DNA of 64,000 nucleotides, taken from Strix aluco. Its lineage: Eukaryota > Chordata > Aves > Strigiformes > Strigidae. The stretch spans positions 13,246,325-13,310,324 of the forward strand of contig NC_133971.1 of the NCBI RefSeq assembly GCF_031877795.1, written 5' to 3'. Under the pieces are notes generated by a model. It saw nothing but the letters and a program-made list of their open reading frames with translations. It did no database searches and had not been told where the DNA came from. Position 1 is the stretch's first letter. Every line of letters begins with the position of its first letter. The position numbers and the translations under genes were made by a program. Shown in pieces: positions 10,726-24,965 of this stretch.

Positions 10726-12947
10726 GTAAATTAAATGGAGAAGGCTTGGGGAGCAGCAGCAGCAACAACAACAACAGAAAAATCCTTCCTCTGCTGAAGG
10801 GGGTGGGGAAAAAGGAAGGAGTTCAAGCTTCATTTTGATATCCTGTTTTTGGCCTTTATTTTTCTGTGTTTTCCGCCTTGCACAGTTTAGCTGTCCTTTG
10901 TGTTTCTCTCTCTCTCGCCGAAATGCTGTTTATATGCACGTAGTCGCTGGTTTCATGGAGACTGAGGGAAGAGTCTGGGGAGACCGAAAGTTTTTAAGCT
11001 CCTCAGACACAGAAGTTTCTTTGTTCGGTCGGAGAAGGTATTGAACTGAAAGTGCTCGACTCCGCGACTCTGCTGCTTCAGCTCCTTCCCTTCCAAAACG
11101 ATTGCTAACCCAGGCAGCATAATTAACTTCTCAGGAAATAAGAAAATCCTAGAGGAGGTAGTATCTTTTATTTAATCGAAAGATCTTGAGGCTTGGCTCT
11201 GCCTATATCTGCCGTTTCTTGTTTGTCTTTTCCCTTGTTTTCTGGAATATCGGTTAGTGTCTGGCCGGTCATCTTCAGGATAGCTGCTAAATTTCTTCAT
11301 AAAACGTGCCCCCGTAGTCTTCTATAAATGCTGTCGCAGTTTTTCCCCTCGACTGCTGCTGCCACCTCTCTTCCTCCCCTCCGCCCCCTCTCTGTCCTCA
11401 AGATGACGAGTTGGACCGCATATTTTTCAGCTTGTATAGGAGAGGTCTGTATTGTATTTTGATCCTTGTAAAGTTTATCTAAGAACCTCCATTTAAAAAA
11501 AAGAAATAAAGTAGCTAGTGGTGTGACTTCTTAAAAGTATGTGCAGTTGAACCTCCGACTTAGGGTATCTGCCTTTGGTTTTGATGACCACTTTATCATT
11601 TTTTAGAGGAGTCCCGTTTGAAGCTGTTGGAGGGGAAACTTAATGCGAAGTTTTGGTATAAGGTTTTATACCGCTGGTGCTTGCTAAGTTATGCCAACTA
11701 ACTAGTTGCATGTAGTGAAAGCAATATCGCTCACCAGAGATTCATTTCACATGCCTCAAAGAAGCAATTATCAGCTTGTTCTTTCTTGAAGGCAAGGAAT
11801 TTCTTATATTGTGAATGCTTAAAATGAACCAGAAGCCCTATCTCTGTGCTAGCTTATTTAAATTTTTGTCAAACTTGAAAACACTATGTTGGTCAGATAG
11901 GATGTGTGTTCTTCAGTCTCTCAAGTGTCTGAGATGTGTTGGGTTTGTGAGGCTTGGACAAAGTAATTTCTATGCAAAATTTTTAACAGTCCTACATATG
12001 TAGTTCTTTAACAGCATCAAGTAATGTAGTGTTTGAGGAAAAAATTACTAATCCAAATCTATCTGATGCACCATGAGGAAAAATGTTAACATTTAACTGA
12101 CCTGAAGTGGCTTCAGTGGTTGGTAACAAGTAAATGATTTGTCTTGCAATTTATAGACTTACCTTTCCAGGCAGCAGTAAGGGTTGTTCTTAGGTATCAG
12201 AAGGGGCTGAACAGAATAAATGACAGTGAACTTCAGTTTCCTTATACAGCTGATGGTTGGCAGAAAAGCAGTGAAGTCTAAATAGAGTAATCCTTTCACA
12301 AAGAATGATCACTTTCCAAAGCCGTGTTTCAGTCTCAATAATGACTTGAGATTCCTGGGGGGGCGTGGGGGGGTGGGGAATTGTAGCAATGCATGACAAA
12401 TTTAGTTGTAAACCGCTATGTTCGTAATGGATGCAATTTTGTTTCTTTTCAGACCTTTTGTGTTTCTCATGATGCACTTGATATTTTTCAATGCCATGCA
12501 GAAGAATAGATCCTTGTAGTGGAGCCACAACTTTTTACGCTAGTGTTTTGTCACCATGGTAGCTATAGATAAGGCCCTTTTTAATGATGAAAGTGTAATT
12601 CAGTACTGCTTACAGCTAATGGTTGCATCATAGAATGCCATTCATATCATTCACATAGTTTAGGAGTTATGAAGGAGTGTATTTTTTCTCAAGATCAACC
12701 ATCTCAACTAAAAATCAGTCTGACATTGATATTCATATGAGTAAAATGGTTTAAGTGTAGACATGGTAGCTCATGTTGCTTGAAACAGCACTTTCATAGC
12801 TATGTGTGATGGCTTGGGGAAATATTCTTTTGACCTGGCTGTTCCTTGCTCATGAATTAAATTAAGCTCAAGTAAACATCGGTCAGTTTAAGTAGGTACA
12901 CTCGCAGTCAAAGTGCTAGAAGCTACAGCGTATGGCATGCTATGGAA

Positions 12948-12976
12948 TATGATAATCATTAGGATGATAATCATAT
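12948..12976. repeat. Short imperfect inverted repeat
   Basis: Two copies of a 13-bp GATAATCAT-containing arm face each other across about 3-4 bp with one mismatch. The same core also appears as a direct repeat. Its function is unknown. Confidence 0.5.
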
Positions 12977-15900
12977 TAGTAAAAATATGAATAGATTTGT
13001 CTTACTAATAATCTGCCCAGTAGATAATATTTGGTGTAATTGTAGTGCTCTGTAGGGTATCTATTTGCACATCACATTCATGTAGAATTGATGAGGGGGC
13101 TCCATGGAGAAAGTAGTATTGATTGCAAGTTTGCATAGTGTATTAAGCTGGTGGTGTAAGAAAACAGTGTTATGATTTGTCCTCAGTGGAATTTGTTCAG
13201 TCTGCAGTCCCAGGCATGAAGAGCCATGCTTGGAACATCAAAGCTGAGGAAAGGCTTGCACATATGTAACATACATCATATGTAGCGTGTTAGCAGTAGG
13301 TTCTAGAAATACAAGGGGATGGAAGAAAATTCCTCAACTCTGCTTTCCCGTAGGGGTGTAATGAATCACTGGCTGTCTGCTTTGTTTTCTTGTTTTGTTT
13401 TTATCCCTTCTGCTCCCAAGTGAAAAGGAAAATCTTCTAGGGAAAATGTTACATAAAGATCAAATGGTTGATGTGTCATCTCTTCAGCAGATTCTCCCTG
13501 TGGAATAACCTGATCTGCTGAAGGAGGGTCTGACATTTACTCCACATGGAGGATTACAAATCTAACCTTTTCCAAATGAGTAACTAGCTGAGTTGATGGA
13601 AAAGCTACTCTTACAGATATGAAAATAGTAGACTGTATTCCTGTATGAGCTTGTTGATGGTGACAGTTGATATAGGCAGTTACATGCGAATTATCTGGAA
13701 AATTAAGATTTGGCTATTTTACCTTGTCATCTTTTGAGTAAGTGAAACAGTATGTCAGACAACACTTTTCACATCAGAATGAAAACATTGAAGGTAACAC
13801 GTTTATCAGTTTGTGTAGTAAACAGTCCGTAGATAACTGACCCCCACCCCATATTTAGAAAGTGTAGTGTTTGTGGTAACCTGTTACACTGCTAGCTTAG
13901 TGTCTTTGGAACATCCGTGAAGTCCAATGCATACTTGTGAGGTATAGGTTATGCCTTCTACAACTTCTAAAAGTTTAACTGATTTTGAGAGTTTTGCTTA
14001 ATGTTTTGAATGCATAGGGAGTATCTTAGTGTTGTGGGTAACTTGTGAACAGTTCTGTGGCTACTCTCATGGCAGACTCTGGTCCAGTTCTGGACAAGAA
14101 GTACTTGTACTTTTTTTTTGGTGGGATGGGGGCTTCTCAAAGCTTTAAGCATGGATTTCCCACTGTCCTTGTAGTTATCTTCATCTCTTGAGGAGCAGCT
14201 ACAGTGTGCCACTGCAGTTTCCAACTGGTGGCATGCAGAGCCCACTGTATCAGCGCAGTTGGCATGCTTGTCTCCTGCTGAGTAAGTACAGGTAAAACTC
14301 AGCCTAAATAACACTGCCTAGTGTACTTTAGTAATAGTTAATTGTTAAGCAATTCTATTAAGTTTAAAAGGGGACAGGTGATAGAGAGTTGACTGCTCTA
14401 ATGACAAGATGGGTGTGGGGTTTTTTGAAGGGTTTTTTGTTGTAAAAAGATTACTTGATTGAAATACAACCTTCATTTGTAATTAAGAATACAGTGTTCA
14501 TGTATTGTGAGTAAAACCTTATAAATGTTAAGATTTGAAAGTAAGGATGCTGATTTAGGAGAGGTTTATAAATCTTCTGCCTAAGAAAAATGGAAAAAGT
14601 GAGTATTGCTATGCTGGAATTGGTGTATTTTTATCAGGTAGTAATCTTGGAATAATTATTTTTTTTACTGCTGCTCTCCTTCATTAGTTACCAGATCTTA
14701 AGATATTTGTTTCTCTGATGCTTAAATTTCAATATGGATACTTGGCTTATTACTCTGTTTAGTTTCATCTCTACTTCCTCTGAAGGTGATACAGAAGCAT
14801 GATATTTCAACACTAAATTGCACCTTCCACCTTTAAAAATACATTATGACTTTGCATAATTGAGAAATAAAGCTAAACAAACCTCCTCATTTGGTCTAAA
14901 TGAAACCAAACTGAAGTGTACTTACGTTGGAGAACATGAGCATTGTGACTAACTTCCCTAGGGTAGTCGAAAAGTAGGTAGTTCTTTCTGTATGTGGAAC
15001 TAATTTGTAGAAACTTGATACTGAGCGATCATTATACATAGGAACAAAAAGTGATGATTAAGCAGAGTCTGAGGACAGTGTGTACGATCTTGGCTGCTGC
15101 AGCTGTCCTGGAAGTTGTAGTAATGTCAGAAGGTAATCAAACCTTTGGAGTGTCTTGTGTTCGAAGGCTCAGTCTTGTTAGGTAAGACAGTATGTGCTCC
15201 CTCTCTTCTATCCATTTCAGTAGACAATGAATGGGATGGCCATACTCTTCTATTTTTTGACATGGCCAGGAAAACATTAGGTAACAAGTATGCAACTGAT
15301 GGAAGGCAGGGGAGTGCTTTGTGCTTTGTTCAGTATAGGTCGATTAGGCACAGGCTAAACCCTAAAGATTACTTATGTAGTAAGGACAACTTCTGTCCCT
15401 GTAAGAGCAAAGCTACCAGACATAAGGGAAGTGATTCCAAAATGCACAACTTTTTTCATAGTTTCTCAATTTCTGAATATCCCATATTACACACTTTCGC
15501 ATCTTTTGTAAATAGAGCTATGGTCTCTCAAACTTTTGTTTCATGCTTTTGTATAATTGAATTCTGCAACCATAAGGCTATATTATATATGCAAAGTAAA
15601 ACAACTGCTAAAAGCAACCGTTCTTTAAGATTCCCTTATTTAGATGCACATTGTGAGAATAGTAACTGGAAGAAACTGTAGATCAGTATCTTCAGAGTGA
15701 TCAGTTTGGAATTCACTGGGTGCATGAGCTTCTTTTCCAAACAAAGAAGTCTTCTAAGCATGCTGAATTCTCCAAGTTTGTATAGTTCAATATGTACAGT
15801 GCTCTGCTTCATGTCTTGTAGACCCCATCATGAAGTTGGCTGGGTTGGAATGAACAGAGATACATAGACATGGTCTGACTGTTCTGGACTATCACAACTT

Positions 15901-18900
15901 CCAGTGGGAGAGACTGCAGCTGTTTGAATAGAACTTCCTTTCTAGGAACAAACAGGTAGGAAGGAAATACTTGTTTTAGAGTGTTGAATTTTGTGTTCTC
16001 TTGAACTTAAAACTGTACTTCTGAAGTACATGGTTGGGGTATAGTTGTCTTCCTGTGAGCTCCTAGTGCTCAGTGGCTGCTACTTGTGTCAGTTGTCTGG
16101 GGCTAACTTTAGGATTAGAAGAAGCTTTGAAGTGGTTCGAAGTGTTAGTAAAAGTTACAAATATTTAAAATGAAACACTTAAAATTTGTTTGGAATGGGT
16201 GGTATCTCCCTGTGAAGTGGCAAAGGCCTTATTCTCCTTGGTGTGGAAAACTCCAATGTTAGTAACTGAATTTAAAATATTTGAAGTTTTGTTAGTATGT
16301 TAAAGGTAGCTGCAGAAAGATGGTCTTGGTATCTGAAAAGTTTCATGTTCTTCCTTAGTTCTCTGTCCTATAATATGGGGTCTAAGTTTAGTATAGTAGC
16401 AGAAATCATTTTCTCAGCCTTCTTTGCTCTCCTTGTCCTTCAAGTTTTTCAGTACATATCTTCAAAAACTTCCAAGCTTCCTAAGAAGGAGAGGAGAGGG
16501 CACAGATTCCTCAACCTACATCAGTATATCTGAACAAACATCTGAAATGCAGTGCCAGATGCCTGTGAATGTCAGTCACAGGTTCAGTCATCCAATATGA
16601 CTATGGATGTCATCTTAAGTTTTTGGATGGTGGAAAGTATTTCCAGGCTTGTCTGGAAGACTTCTGGTAGGCTGCTAACAAACTTTGAGAACTGCTGCTT
16701 TTTTTCCCCACATGTGACTAGTTGTCCTGGCATTACTGTCCCTCGGGGCAGAAATGATAGTTTAGAAGATCAACCCAATTGTCAACAGTTTGATCAGATC
16801 ACTGCAGCTCTTATGTCTTTACTTACAGGTAACCGTGAGGATAGGATGGAGGTTTATATTTGAAACTGGATATCGGAGAACTCTTAAATAATGGTACTAA
16901 TGCAAATTATAGGTTTTTTCCTCTGTGGGAATGTTACGCTTAATAATCTATACATGCTTATGCATGATTGTGGTTAAACAAACGAAGAAACTTGGCTGCA
17001 GAAGTATTTACAAGGTTGAGGCCTGTATTTTCAATAAAAGTGTGGCAGCATAGCAGTCTAAATATTTCATGACTTAAACGGTCTGTAAATACTCACTTTC
17101 CATGCTCATGCTACAGAGTACAATATGCAGGTGTTGAATTTACTTAGTTTCCACTTTGGCCTGTGAGGTAGGTATACTGAAGGAGGAGATGAACATGCAG
17201 GCAGAAGGTTGCTGTGCACTGATATGTTGCTGCTGATACGTTTGCTTGTTGTGGCAATCAGTCTGTGGTGATCTGGAGTCTCAGCTTGGGAGTTAGCTCC
17301 TTTTAGGAGAACATAGTCATTTTGGGTTACTTCTGGTCACATAGTCATGTGATGTTCACCCTGGAGCTGCAGGTCATTTGATTTCCGAGGTGCTATGTAT
17401 TTTTGGGAGGTTGGCAGTAAAGTTAATCACTGAGGGAGAAAATTCAAAAGTTCGTATCTTCATGATTCATAGCTGCCCCACCTTTATACCATTTATTTCA
17501 GTTGTACGTTAGTACAAACTTATACAGGGCGATTTATTCTAAGTAACGAATTCTTTAGTAGGTCTCCTTCTGGGAGGAATTACAGGCAGAGAGAATCAAT
17601 CATAGAGTGTTAGAAAATAAGAGAACAAACCTAGAATTTTACTTTAAGGTTGCTTTTGTTGGTTCACATATGGGTGTTGGGAAACTATTAAAAACAAGGT
17701 AACACTTCAGTTAAGGACTCAACACCAAGTAGGAAGAGAAGAAAAAGATGGTTAAACCTGTGCATTTCCATTCTTTCTGGGAATGTGACAGGAAGGGGAA
17801 ATCAATTGAAACTCTGAATTTGGCAAGCCATCTGGCTCTGATTCTCATGACTAAGATCAGAAACGTTGATACAGGGGAGGGAGAAACTATCAGAGCTTTA
17901 CTGTTTTACTATAGTATTGTTTAGTATGTCTTATTTGGACACATTTTTTTTTTTCTGAACAGTGTTTTGGGAGGGAGGGAGCTTTCTGTGCCTGTTGGAA
18001 AACCCTGTTCTTGCAGTGCATTTTTCTTAATCTAGACATTAATGCTTTGGGTTCAGTACCAGAGATTTCATCTAAATAAATGAAATTATAGACCATACAA
18101 GCACCAGAAAAGCAAGATAGACTTAGAATAGACTTTGAGAATAATTTACTCTTCTGCTTGCATTTATCTGGGTGAGCTCCTCTATTTTTTTCAAGAAACA
18201 CTTATTTTTTTCTTGCTTTACTGAAGCAAAGCAGAAGAAGTGCTGAGGATCATGGCATTCTTGTATGCTTTTTGTAATGCTGCTCTTACTTGAGAAAGAC
18301 AGTGGAGCTGGCAAACATTTCTGTGGGATTTTCCTGTGGGAAATCTGTGGGATCTGTGGCAGAGGTATTGTCAAGATTTCAAATGTCCTGTGGTCTTTCA
18401 TGACATTAGTGTTACTGAATTGGTTTTGCAGCAGCAGCCTGTGACTTGTCAAGGGAAAGGTTATGGCCCTGTCAATGGATCAGGTTAAAAGAAAGCATTC
18501 TGGAATGGGAGAGAAACATGTCTTTAATTGATACTTTTTTCTTGTCCTCTTTCTTCTCCCTCTGCAGAAACCAACTGATCAAGAACCAACAAATTGTTCT
18601 TTAAACTTTTAAAAAAGGTACTTGCTTTCTCTCCATTTGTCCCAGATGAAGTGTGTGCCTGCTGATTTCCACTGAACTCAAATATGTATTTCCTCATTTT
18701 AGATCCATAGATCACCCATCATTCCATTTGTGTTAAATCTTGACAAAGTTTTACATTTCAGCCTCAGAGTATGAAATACCTACAGAGGAAAAACCTTCAA
18801 TCAAAATCAGAATGTTACTTATTTTCCCCAAACCTGTGTTAATTTGTTTTTAATCTTTGAAAAATCTGAAGGTAAGTATGCACTGGACAATTCAAATCTT

Positions 18901-21900
18901 TTGAAATCACAGTTATGAAATTTTTTTAAATTCCTCCATTGTGGTATTCAGTTCTGTTTTCCTGTTTGGAGAACAAGAAACTGACATGTTAATAGCAAAT
19001 CAGCATGGCATTGTCCCACTTTTTACTTCAGTAGTGTCAAAGTAGTGTTGTACCTTTTTTTTTCCTTGCTAGAAAGCACAAGATGTCAGAAGTTAAGTAA
19101 CGCTTTAAGCTGAGTTATTATTAAATAACCTTTGAATTCAGTTTTGAAGCTATAATTTGCAGTGTGATAAAGGAAGAATCTTAGTTCTACGTAAACCTCC
19201 TGTCAGGTGAAAAACTTGCTTTTGACTTTAGATAGTGAATTACTACCTATGTTGATAACAGCACTTTAAGAGAAACTGTACTTCAATATAATTGTCTAAA
19301 TTCCAAGTAATTTTAATTATTTAATTTTTATTATAAGCAGTATGCTGTCATTCTTCCCTATCTAAAGAGGGAGAAATACTGTGGAAACCATTCAAGAATA
19401 GCCTTCTGTTAATTTTGTTGTAACAGTTGCTTATCTGATCTCCAAAATGCCTGATGTAGTAAAATAAAAATAACAGCTCTTCTTTTCTCTTTAATCACCA
19501 TCTATTGGCTTAGAGCAACACAACAAGTAAGTACAGAGAAAAACACTTTAGTGCAAAAAAATATTAGCGTAAACATTTCATTACTGTGTTGGAAGTGAAA
19601 AGACATTGTAACTTTGCAAAAATCGAATGCATGTTGTGAGAGCAAAACCATGTAAATAGAGGACAGGAATAACGGTGCTTAGCCACATGGGAGATGTGAA
19701 GAGTCTTGTAGTTAGAACCACAGTTCGTGCAAAGAAGAATAATTCTTGTGCTTCACAATTGTGAGCAACTGATTGGAATGGATCAGGATTTTTGTATCAG
19801 TTGTAAAATTAATGTAGAAGAAAACAACAGAGGTATAGTTCAGGGATTCATTTATTTACCCAGGACAGTAACTCTTAAAACTACTGAGAATATTGAGCTA
19901 ATATATGTTGTAATTATTGTCTAAACTAGAGGGAGAAGATGCTTAGAATCTGGAAAATGCTCATTTTTTAAGAAATACTTTTGCTCTGTATAGAAGTAGT
20001 GACTACTCCTTAGCAGTGAAAAAGGTGTATTAAAGTAAAACTCTTTTAAAAGCTGAATTGTAAATGGAAGCTTACTGGTTTTAGTACTGTATTTTATACT
20101 AAACAAATGTAAAGGCAAAAACCAAACCAACTCCTTAAGGTGAATAAGACTTACAAGACAGACAGAAGCGTTCTTTAAGGGGAAGTATTGTAAAGCAAAA
20201 TGGAAGTCCAGTTGTATGTGCTCTTTAAGTAGTGACTTTCATTAGGGCACTGCATAGTGTTTTAAGTGTCAGGGTGCATCTTTATGTGCATTTTTTGGTG
20301 GGATGAATGTTTTTGAAATCTAACAGTCTCCAAATGAGGAATGAACACAGATATCCACATACACTCCTCCTTATTTGAACTCTGATCTATGAATGTGTTC
20401 CCTCTTGTGTTACTGTTACAACAGACTGAATTGTGTAACCTGTCTAGGTTGGGTGCAGCAGTTTTTCTGGGCAGTTTATCCACCTTACTAGCTAGAGGTT
20501 TTGAGTGTGGTTCCTCCTCCCATGTACCCAACCTCTGCTTGCTTTGTATCTCAAAGTCTCATATTGTTTTGGGCCAGCTGTGTTCTTCTGACCTCTGTTG
20601 TTTGATCCATCCTAGTTTTAGCTAGGAATTCTGGCAATTACTTTTTTGGGGGGAGTGCATATAAAGCAGGGCATCAGGGGCTGTTTTTAATATGTGGACC
20701 ACACAATTTAGAAAGCAAAATAACTAAGTAACCAGAAATAGTTTATTTTTTCTCCCCCTTTCTGTTTTCATTGGGCTAACTGTTACGTGTTGCAGATTGG
20801 CTGAATTTATCTGTAGGCAACTAGATGGAGAGTCTGGTTGATAGATGAGAACTTTTCTTGTATATTGAAATACTGCATATTTACAGCAGTGCAGCTTGCT
20901 TGTTTAAAAACCTTTGGTATTTGCTGCAGATGGCTGCATAGTCTAAGGAGTGGCTTCCTGGCTGCATTGTACATGAAGTGCCAAACACGATGAGAGCAGT
21001 TTTGTTCTGGAATGCCAAAATACATTGAATCCGTTCAGGAAGCAACATATGTCAAATGAATAAAAATATCACACTCATGTGAAACAGAATGTGGTAGTTT
21101 AAGTTTTTCAAATCTGGTTTCTTTCCTGAATTAAGGGGTTAAAAAGGACTCTTGTATTGAGGATAGCATTAAATACCAACTGCTGGTTTACACTTCCAGT
21201 ATTTTCACTACCATTTGTTTCCTCATACCTTATTTTTTCTCTTGATTAATATATGCCATAGATGGAAACTGAAACAAGAAGGCTATCAATAGGGGTGATG
21301 TACAGGAAAGAGATTATTATGTTTTCCTCCATGGATATCTATGCCTGTGCACTGTATACAGGTTTTTGGTGGGGTTTTTTGTTTGTTTTTGGTGTGGGGG
21401 TTGTGGGTGTTGGGTGCTGGATTTTCTTTCTTTTTTTTTTTTTCTTTTTAAGGCTGGTATCTTATGTGTTTCTTTACATCCCCATGAGAGCTGTATGTAA
21501 TTGCTAGATACTGCAGCTAGAAAGCCAGGGTTGATGAATATAAAAATGAGCAGTGAAAGATGTTGCTCTGACCAAACTCTAATTCCAGCAAGTTTTTGAG
21601 ACAGTAGTGGGAACATTACAACTAATAGCTCCAAATATTGCAGGATGTTATTATGATAAAGAAGCAAGCCCAGGGCAGAGTGAGTTTTGTTGCATATTAC
21701 TTCCTTGTTTGCAGAGGAGGTGGTATTCACTTTGATTTGTCCCAGTTGGAAGGCAAAGATACTAAAAATTGCACTGACAGAAAAATACATGTCTATCTAG
21801 AAGCTGTAATTCCATCTGATCAGTTTCTAACTAATATTTTGCATAGATTTTTCTTATCTGAAATAATTTGAAAGCCTTGATTTTATAGCTCTCTTAAACC

Positions 21901-23682
21901 CAGAGGAATGAAGTATGTATCTTTATGGCAGTTCTGCTTGTCCTTCCTGAGTGTTGTGTTTCTCTTGTTTGTTTTTTCTCTTCCATCACTATAATTAGGC
22001 ATACAGTTAAAAATTAACTTCAGTGAATTATCTTACATAAGGTCTTTATTGTTGTTCTGTGTTGTGTAAGAAGTGATAGGTCCCTGAAAGAGCACAGAGG
22101 GAGAGCAAATGTTTTTGTAGCTGTAGAAGGCATGGGTTTATTTAAATTAAACATTTAATAATAAAGTAGTTTCATCTGAAGCCTGTCTGTTGCAGAGGCC
22201 ATAATTACTATCATTTCTATGCTCTTTCTAGTGACATTAAGGGCTCGGTTGTGAAGCGGAGTTGGAAGCTTGGTATGTTCCTGTCTCCTGGATTGACAGA
22301 AGAGATGCTGCTGTTTCTTTTTCTGTTTTAAATTCTACCCTTCCAGCTCCCTGAAAACTTTAGCTGTCCTATGGTAATGATAACACCAACTGAGGATGTG
22401 CTCATCTGCTGAGAGATGAGGCACACAGTCCAAAACAACAGAGTGCTTGTTTGGGAGTAGATCCACATCAACTGGGTTCTCATGTGCTTTTGTATTTGTT
22501 TTGACAGTCCAGCTGTCTTCCCTGATAGTGATGTATGTTAGTTTGTCTGGTTTCAGCCTTCTTTGAGATACTCATGAGAGAATCTATAGAAAACATGTTC
22601 AGGTATACAAGAGCTTTCCTCCTTCTCAGCCTTCGTTCTTCTGTGAAGTGTGGTTTTTCTCTTCATTCTAGTTACCAAATTTTGTGTTTCATGAATGAAT
22701 AGTGGTCCTGCTAGCCAAAGGGAGGCCTGACCTGCTCAACCACAATTCATTCCAGTGTTTCTACTAGTCTCCCAGGTATCGGTGGCTACAGCACTGTTCT
22801 GTAGCTATTGAATTGTAGAAGTACCAGAAATAGTAGTGCAAAGAAATGTTCTTTTAGGTCTATGTTTTCCTTCTGTCCTTTTGTGTTTCTGAAATGTACT
22901 TTTGGTACACCATAGCAAGTGTCTATGGGTGTCCCCCTCCTCTCCCCACCTTAGACATATCTGTTATTTCTCTAGAGTCTGGCCTGGTTTGCTGACATTT
23001 TCAGTGTGAAATACCAGGTTAAAACTTATTCCCCATTCAGTCCTCATCAAAACTAGTAACAGGAATTCATTTTCAAATGAACTTGGAAATCAGTTCACAC
23101 ATCTGTGTTCAGGTTGGACTTGCTACTACCATAGTGTTAACACAGTTCTACAAACCCTTAATACAAGGTTGAGTTTTGCTGTTCAGAACCTGTAAATGGT
23201 GGCAAATTGCGGTATGTTTGCAACAGTTATAGGACATTGTCTTTTCTCACTGTTTGACCAACTTAAACTCTCATCAAAGCCCTTGCCATTTCTGGTTTTA
23301 ATAGACAAGTAAGGCTATGCAGTCTACTAACTTTTTTCCCCTCTTTGGAGTTCATTCCAAATTTTCTGCTGACATCTTTCTATGCTGTTGATAGCATTGT
23401 AGAGACAAGTTCATGGATTTACACAGTATCTTCCTTGTTACCTCTCCATTAAACGGTTGTCTTGCTTTCTTTTTTTTCAAGTACTTTGCAACTTAATTCT
23501 GCTCTCTGTGATTTAATTAACCATGACATAAAATTGATGCGACTTTCGAAAGTAGATTGGCTGTTATGATTTGTTTCATTCTTTCTTGCGTTTTCTTCTT
23601 GAACATGTCCCTTCTCCCTAGGCTCTCCAAGACATTGATAATGTTGATTTGGGAGCAGACCAGAGACAGCATCTTGGAAGAA

Positions 23683-23707
23683 TTTTTTTTAATTAAAAAA
23701 AAAAAAA
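23683..23707. repeat. T-run/A-run low-complexity sequence
   Basis: Eight T are followed by AATT and thirteen A. No upstream coding remnant supports a processed pseudogene. Confidence 0.75.
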
Positions 23708-24441
23708 GCTGTCTGCATTTCTTCCTGTCAGTATTTACTGTTAAGTGTGTTTTTCAGGTGTGTGGTATGTTGATTAGTTTATTAATAGAAGAGGCAGTAG
23801 AAGAGGAATTTGGGTGAGAAGCTTGTGTGCAGAGAGACTTGCTTTATATCCAAACACCTAATGGTTAACAGAAATTATCTCATTACATGGACTTCATATG
23901 GGAGAAATCATCTTTCCTGTTAAGATTGGAAGTAGAATGCATTCAGCTCTAATAGGTATCATCTGCTATAAAGTGGCAGCTTCTGATGCTATAGGAAGCT
24001 TCACGTGCATCTTGTGTATCTTCAGGTACTTTTTAAGAGCACTGGGACAGATGAAAGATGCATCTGGATCAGTGGCACTGTTGTGTTTCAAGTCTCAATT
24101 TCTCTTTTTACAGATCTTTTCAGTATTCAGGGTTTGTATTACAGGTTGATATTCACTGAATATTTTTCTACAATTTAAAAAAAATCTTAATATTACAATT
24201 AGCCCCAGCTGAACAATTGAAACTCTTTGATCATGAGCACTTCTTGACCAGGCACCTTCTTGTATTGATTGCTTTGGAATTTAAGAGGGGTTTTTCTTTG
24301 ATTAAATGAAAGTAAGCGCAAGTAAATTTTTAACTTACCATGTTGGGGATGATGGTCTGTTTTGTATACTTTAGTCTCATTCTCTCAAGTCTTTCATAAA
24401 TGTAAAGCATTGCTTTGTAGGCAAGTAATTGGGTTTTTGTG

Positions 24442-24461
24442 TTTTTTTTTTTTTTTTTTTT
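24442..24461. repeat. Poly-T run (20 T)
   Basis: A mononucleotide run with no recognised retroposed sequence next to it. Confidence 0.85.
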
Positions 24462-24965
24462 GCAAAAACATGCGCAGCACTTGCAGAGCAAGGGCGTCTT
24501 GCAGTTAAGAAGACCACATCCTGTAAATATTTCTTTCAGTTCTGAACTCAGAGTGTACAACATGAACTGCTGACATAGTCACTGTCTGGACCATAACTAT
24601 TTACTGACCTGACTGAATGTCTTTGCTTCTTCTTGGTTGCCTGGAGATATTTAGCATGGTTGATTTCTCTTTTTTACATTATTCTCCCCTGCTCCCTCCC
24701 CAAACTTCTTGTCTTCACTGGTTGATTCTTTTAGGAAAAAAAACCTACTAAAGCTATGAATCCAAGGCAGACTAAATTATAAAATGTGATCCACATGAAT
24801 GGATTTTGCTACCAGCATGTGCTGTTATGCAAGCATATTTTAATGCTTACATGTTTTTGATACATCCTTTTCATACTAAGAGTATGTAAATACCAGTAAT
24901 AATGAAGCTATCACCTTTACTTTAAAGGAGTCTTAATTTATAAAGCCTGTGACTGAATGTATAAT

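Larger units (their letters stand above)
10726..24965 (+). other. Presumed first intron, 5' part
   Basis: This begins at the donor after exon B. It is AT-rich with CAG/CAA-rich sequence just after the donor (about 10755-10780), and no known repeat family is recognised over 14 kb. The longest frame, 178 codons at 15145-15681, resembles no protein I know. A strong pyrimidine tract and acceptor occur before 18568, and an acceptor/donor pair brackets 18763-18875. Both segments carry stops in every frame, so at most they would be untranslated or cryptic exons. Long A or T runs are at 23695-23707 and 24442-24461. Confidence 0.45.

Noticed and set aside
9232-10833. Several long open frames (up to 476 codons) on both strands of the CpG island
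   Set aside because: They overlap each other in all frames, are extremely rich in Pro, Arg, Gly and Ala, and end when the GC content drops. GC-rich DNA has few stop codons, so they are composition artefacts.
23683-23707. A-run as the tail of a processed pseudogene
   Set aside because: No exon-like or recognisable coding sequence precedes it on either strand, and no flanking duplication was seen.
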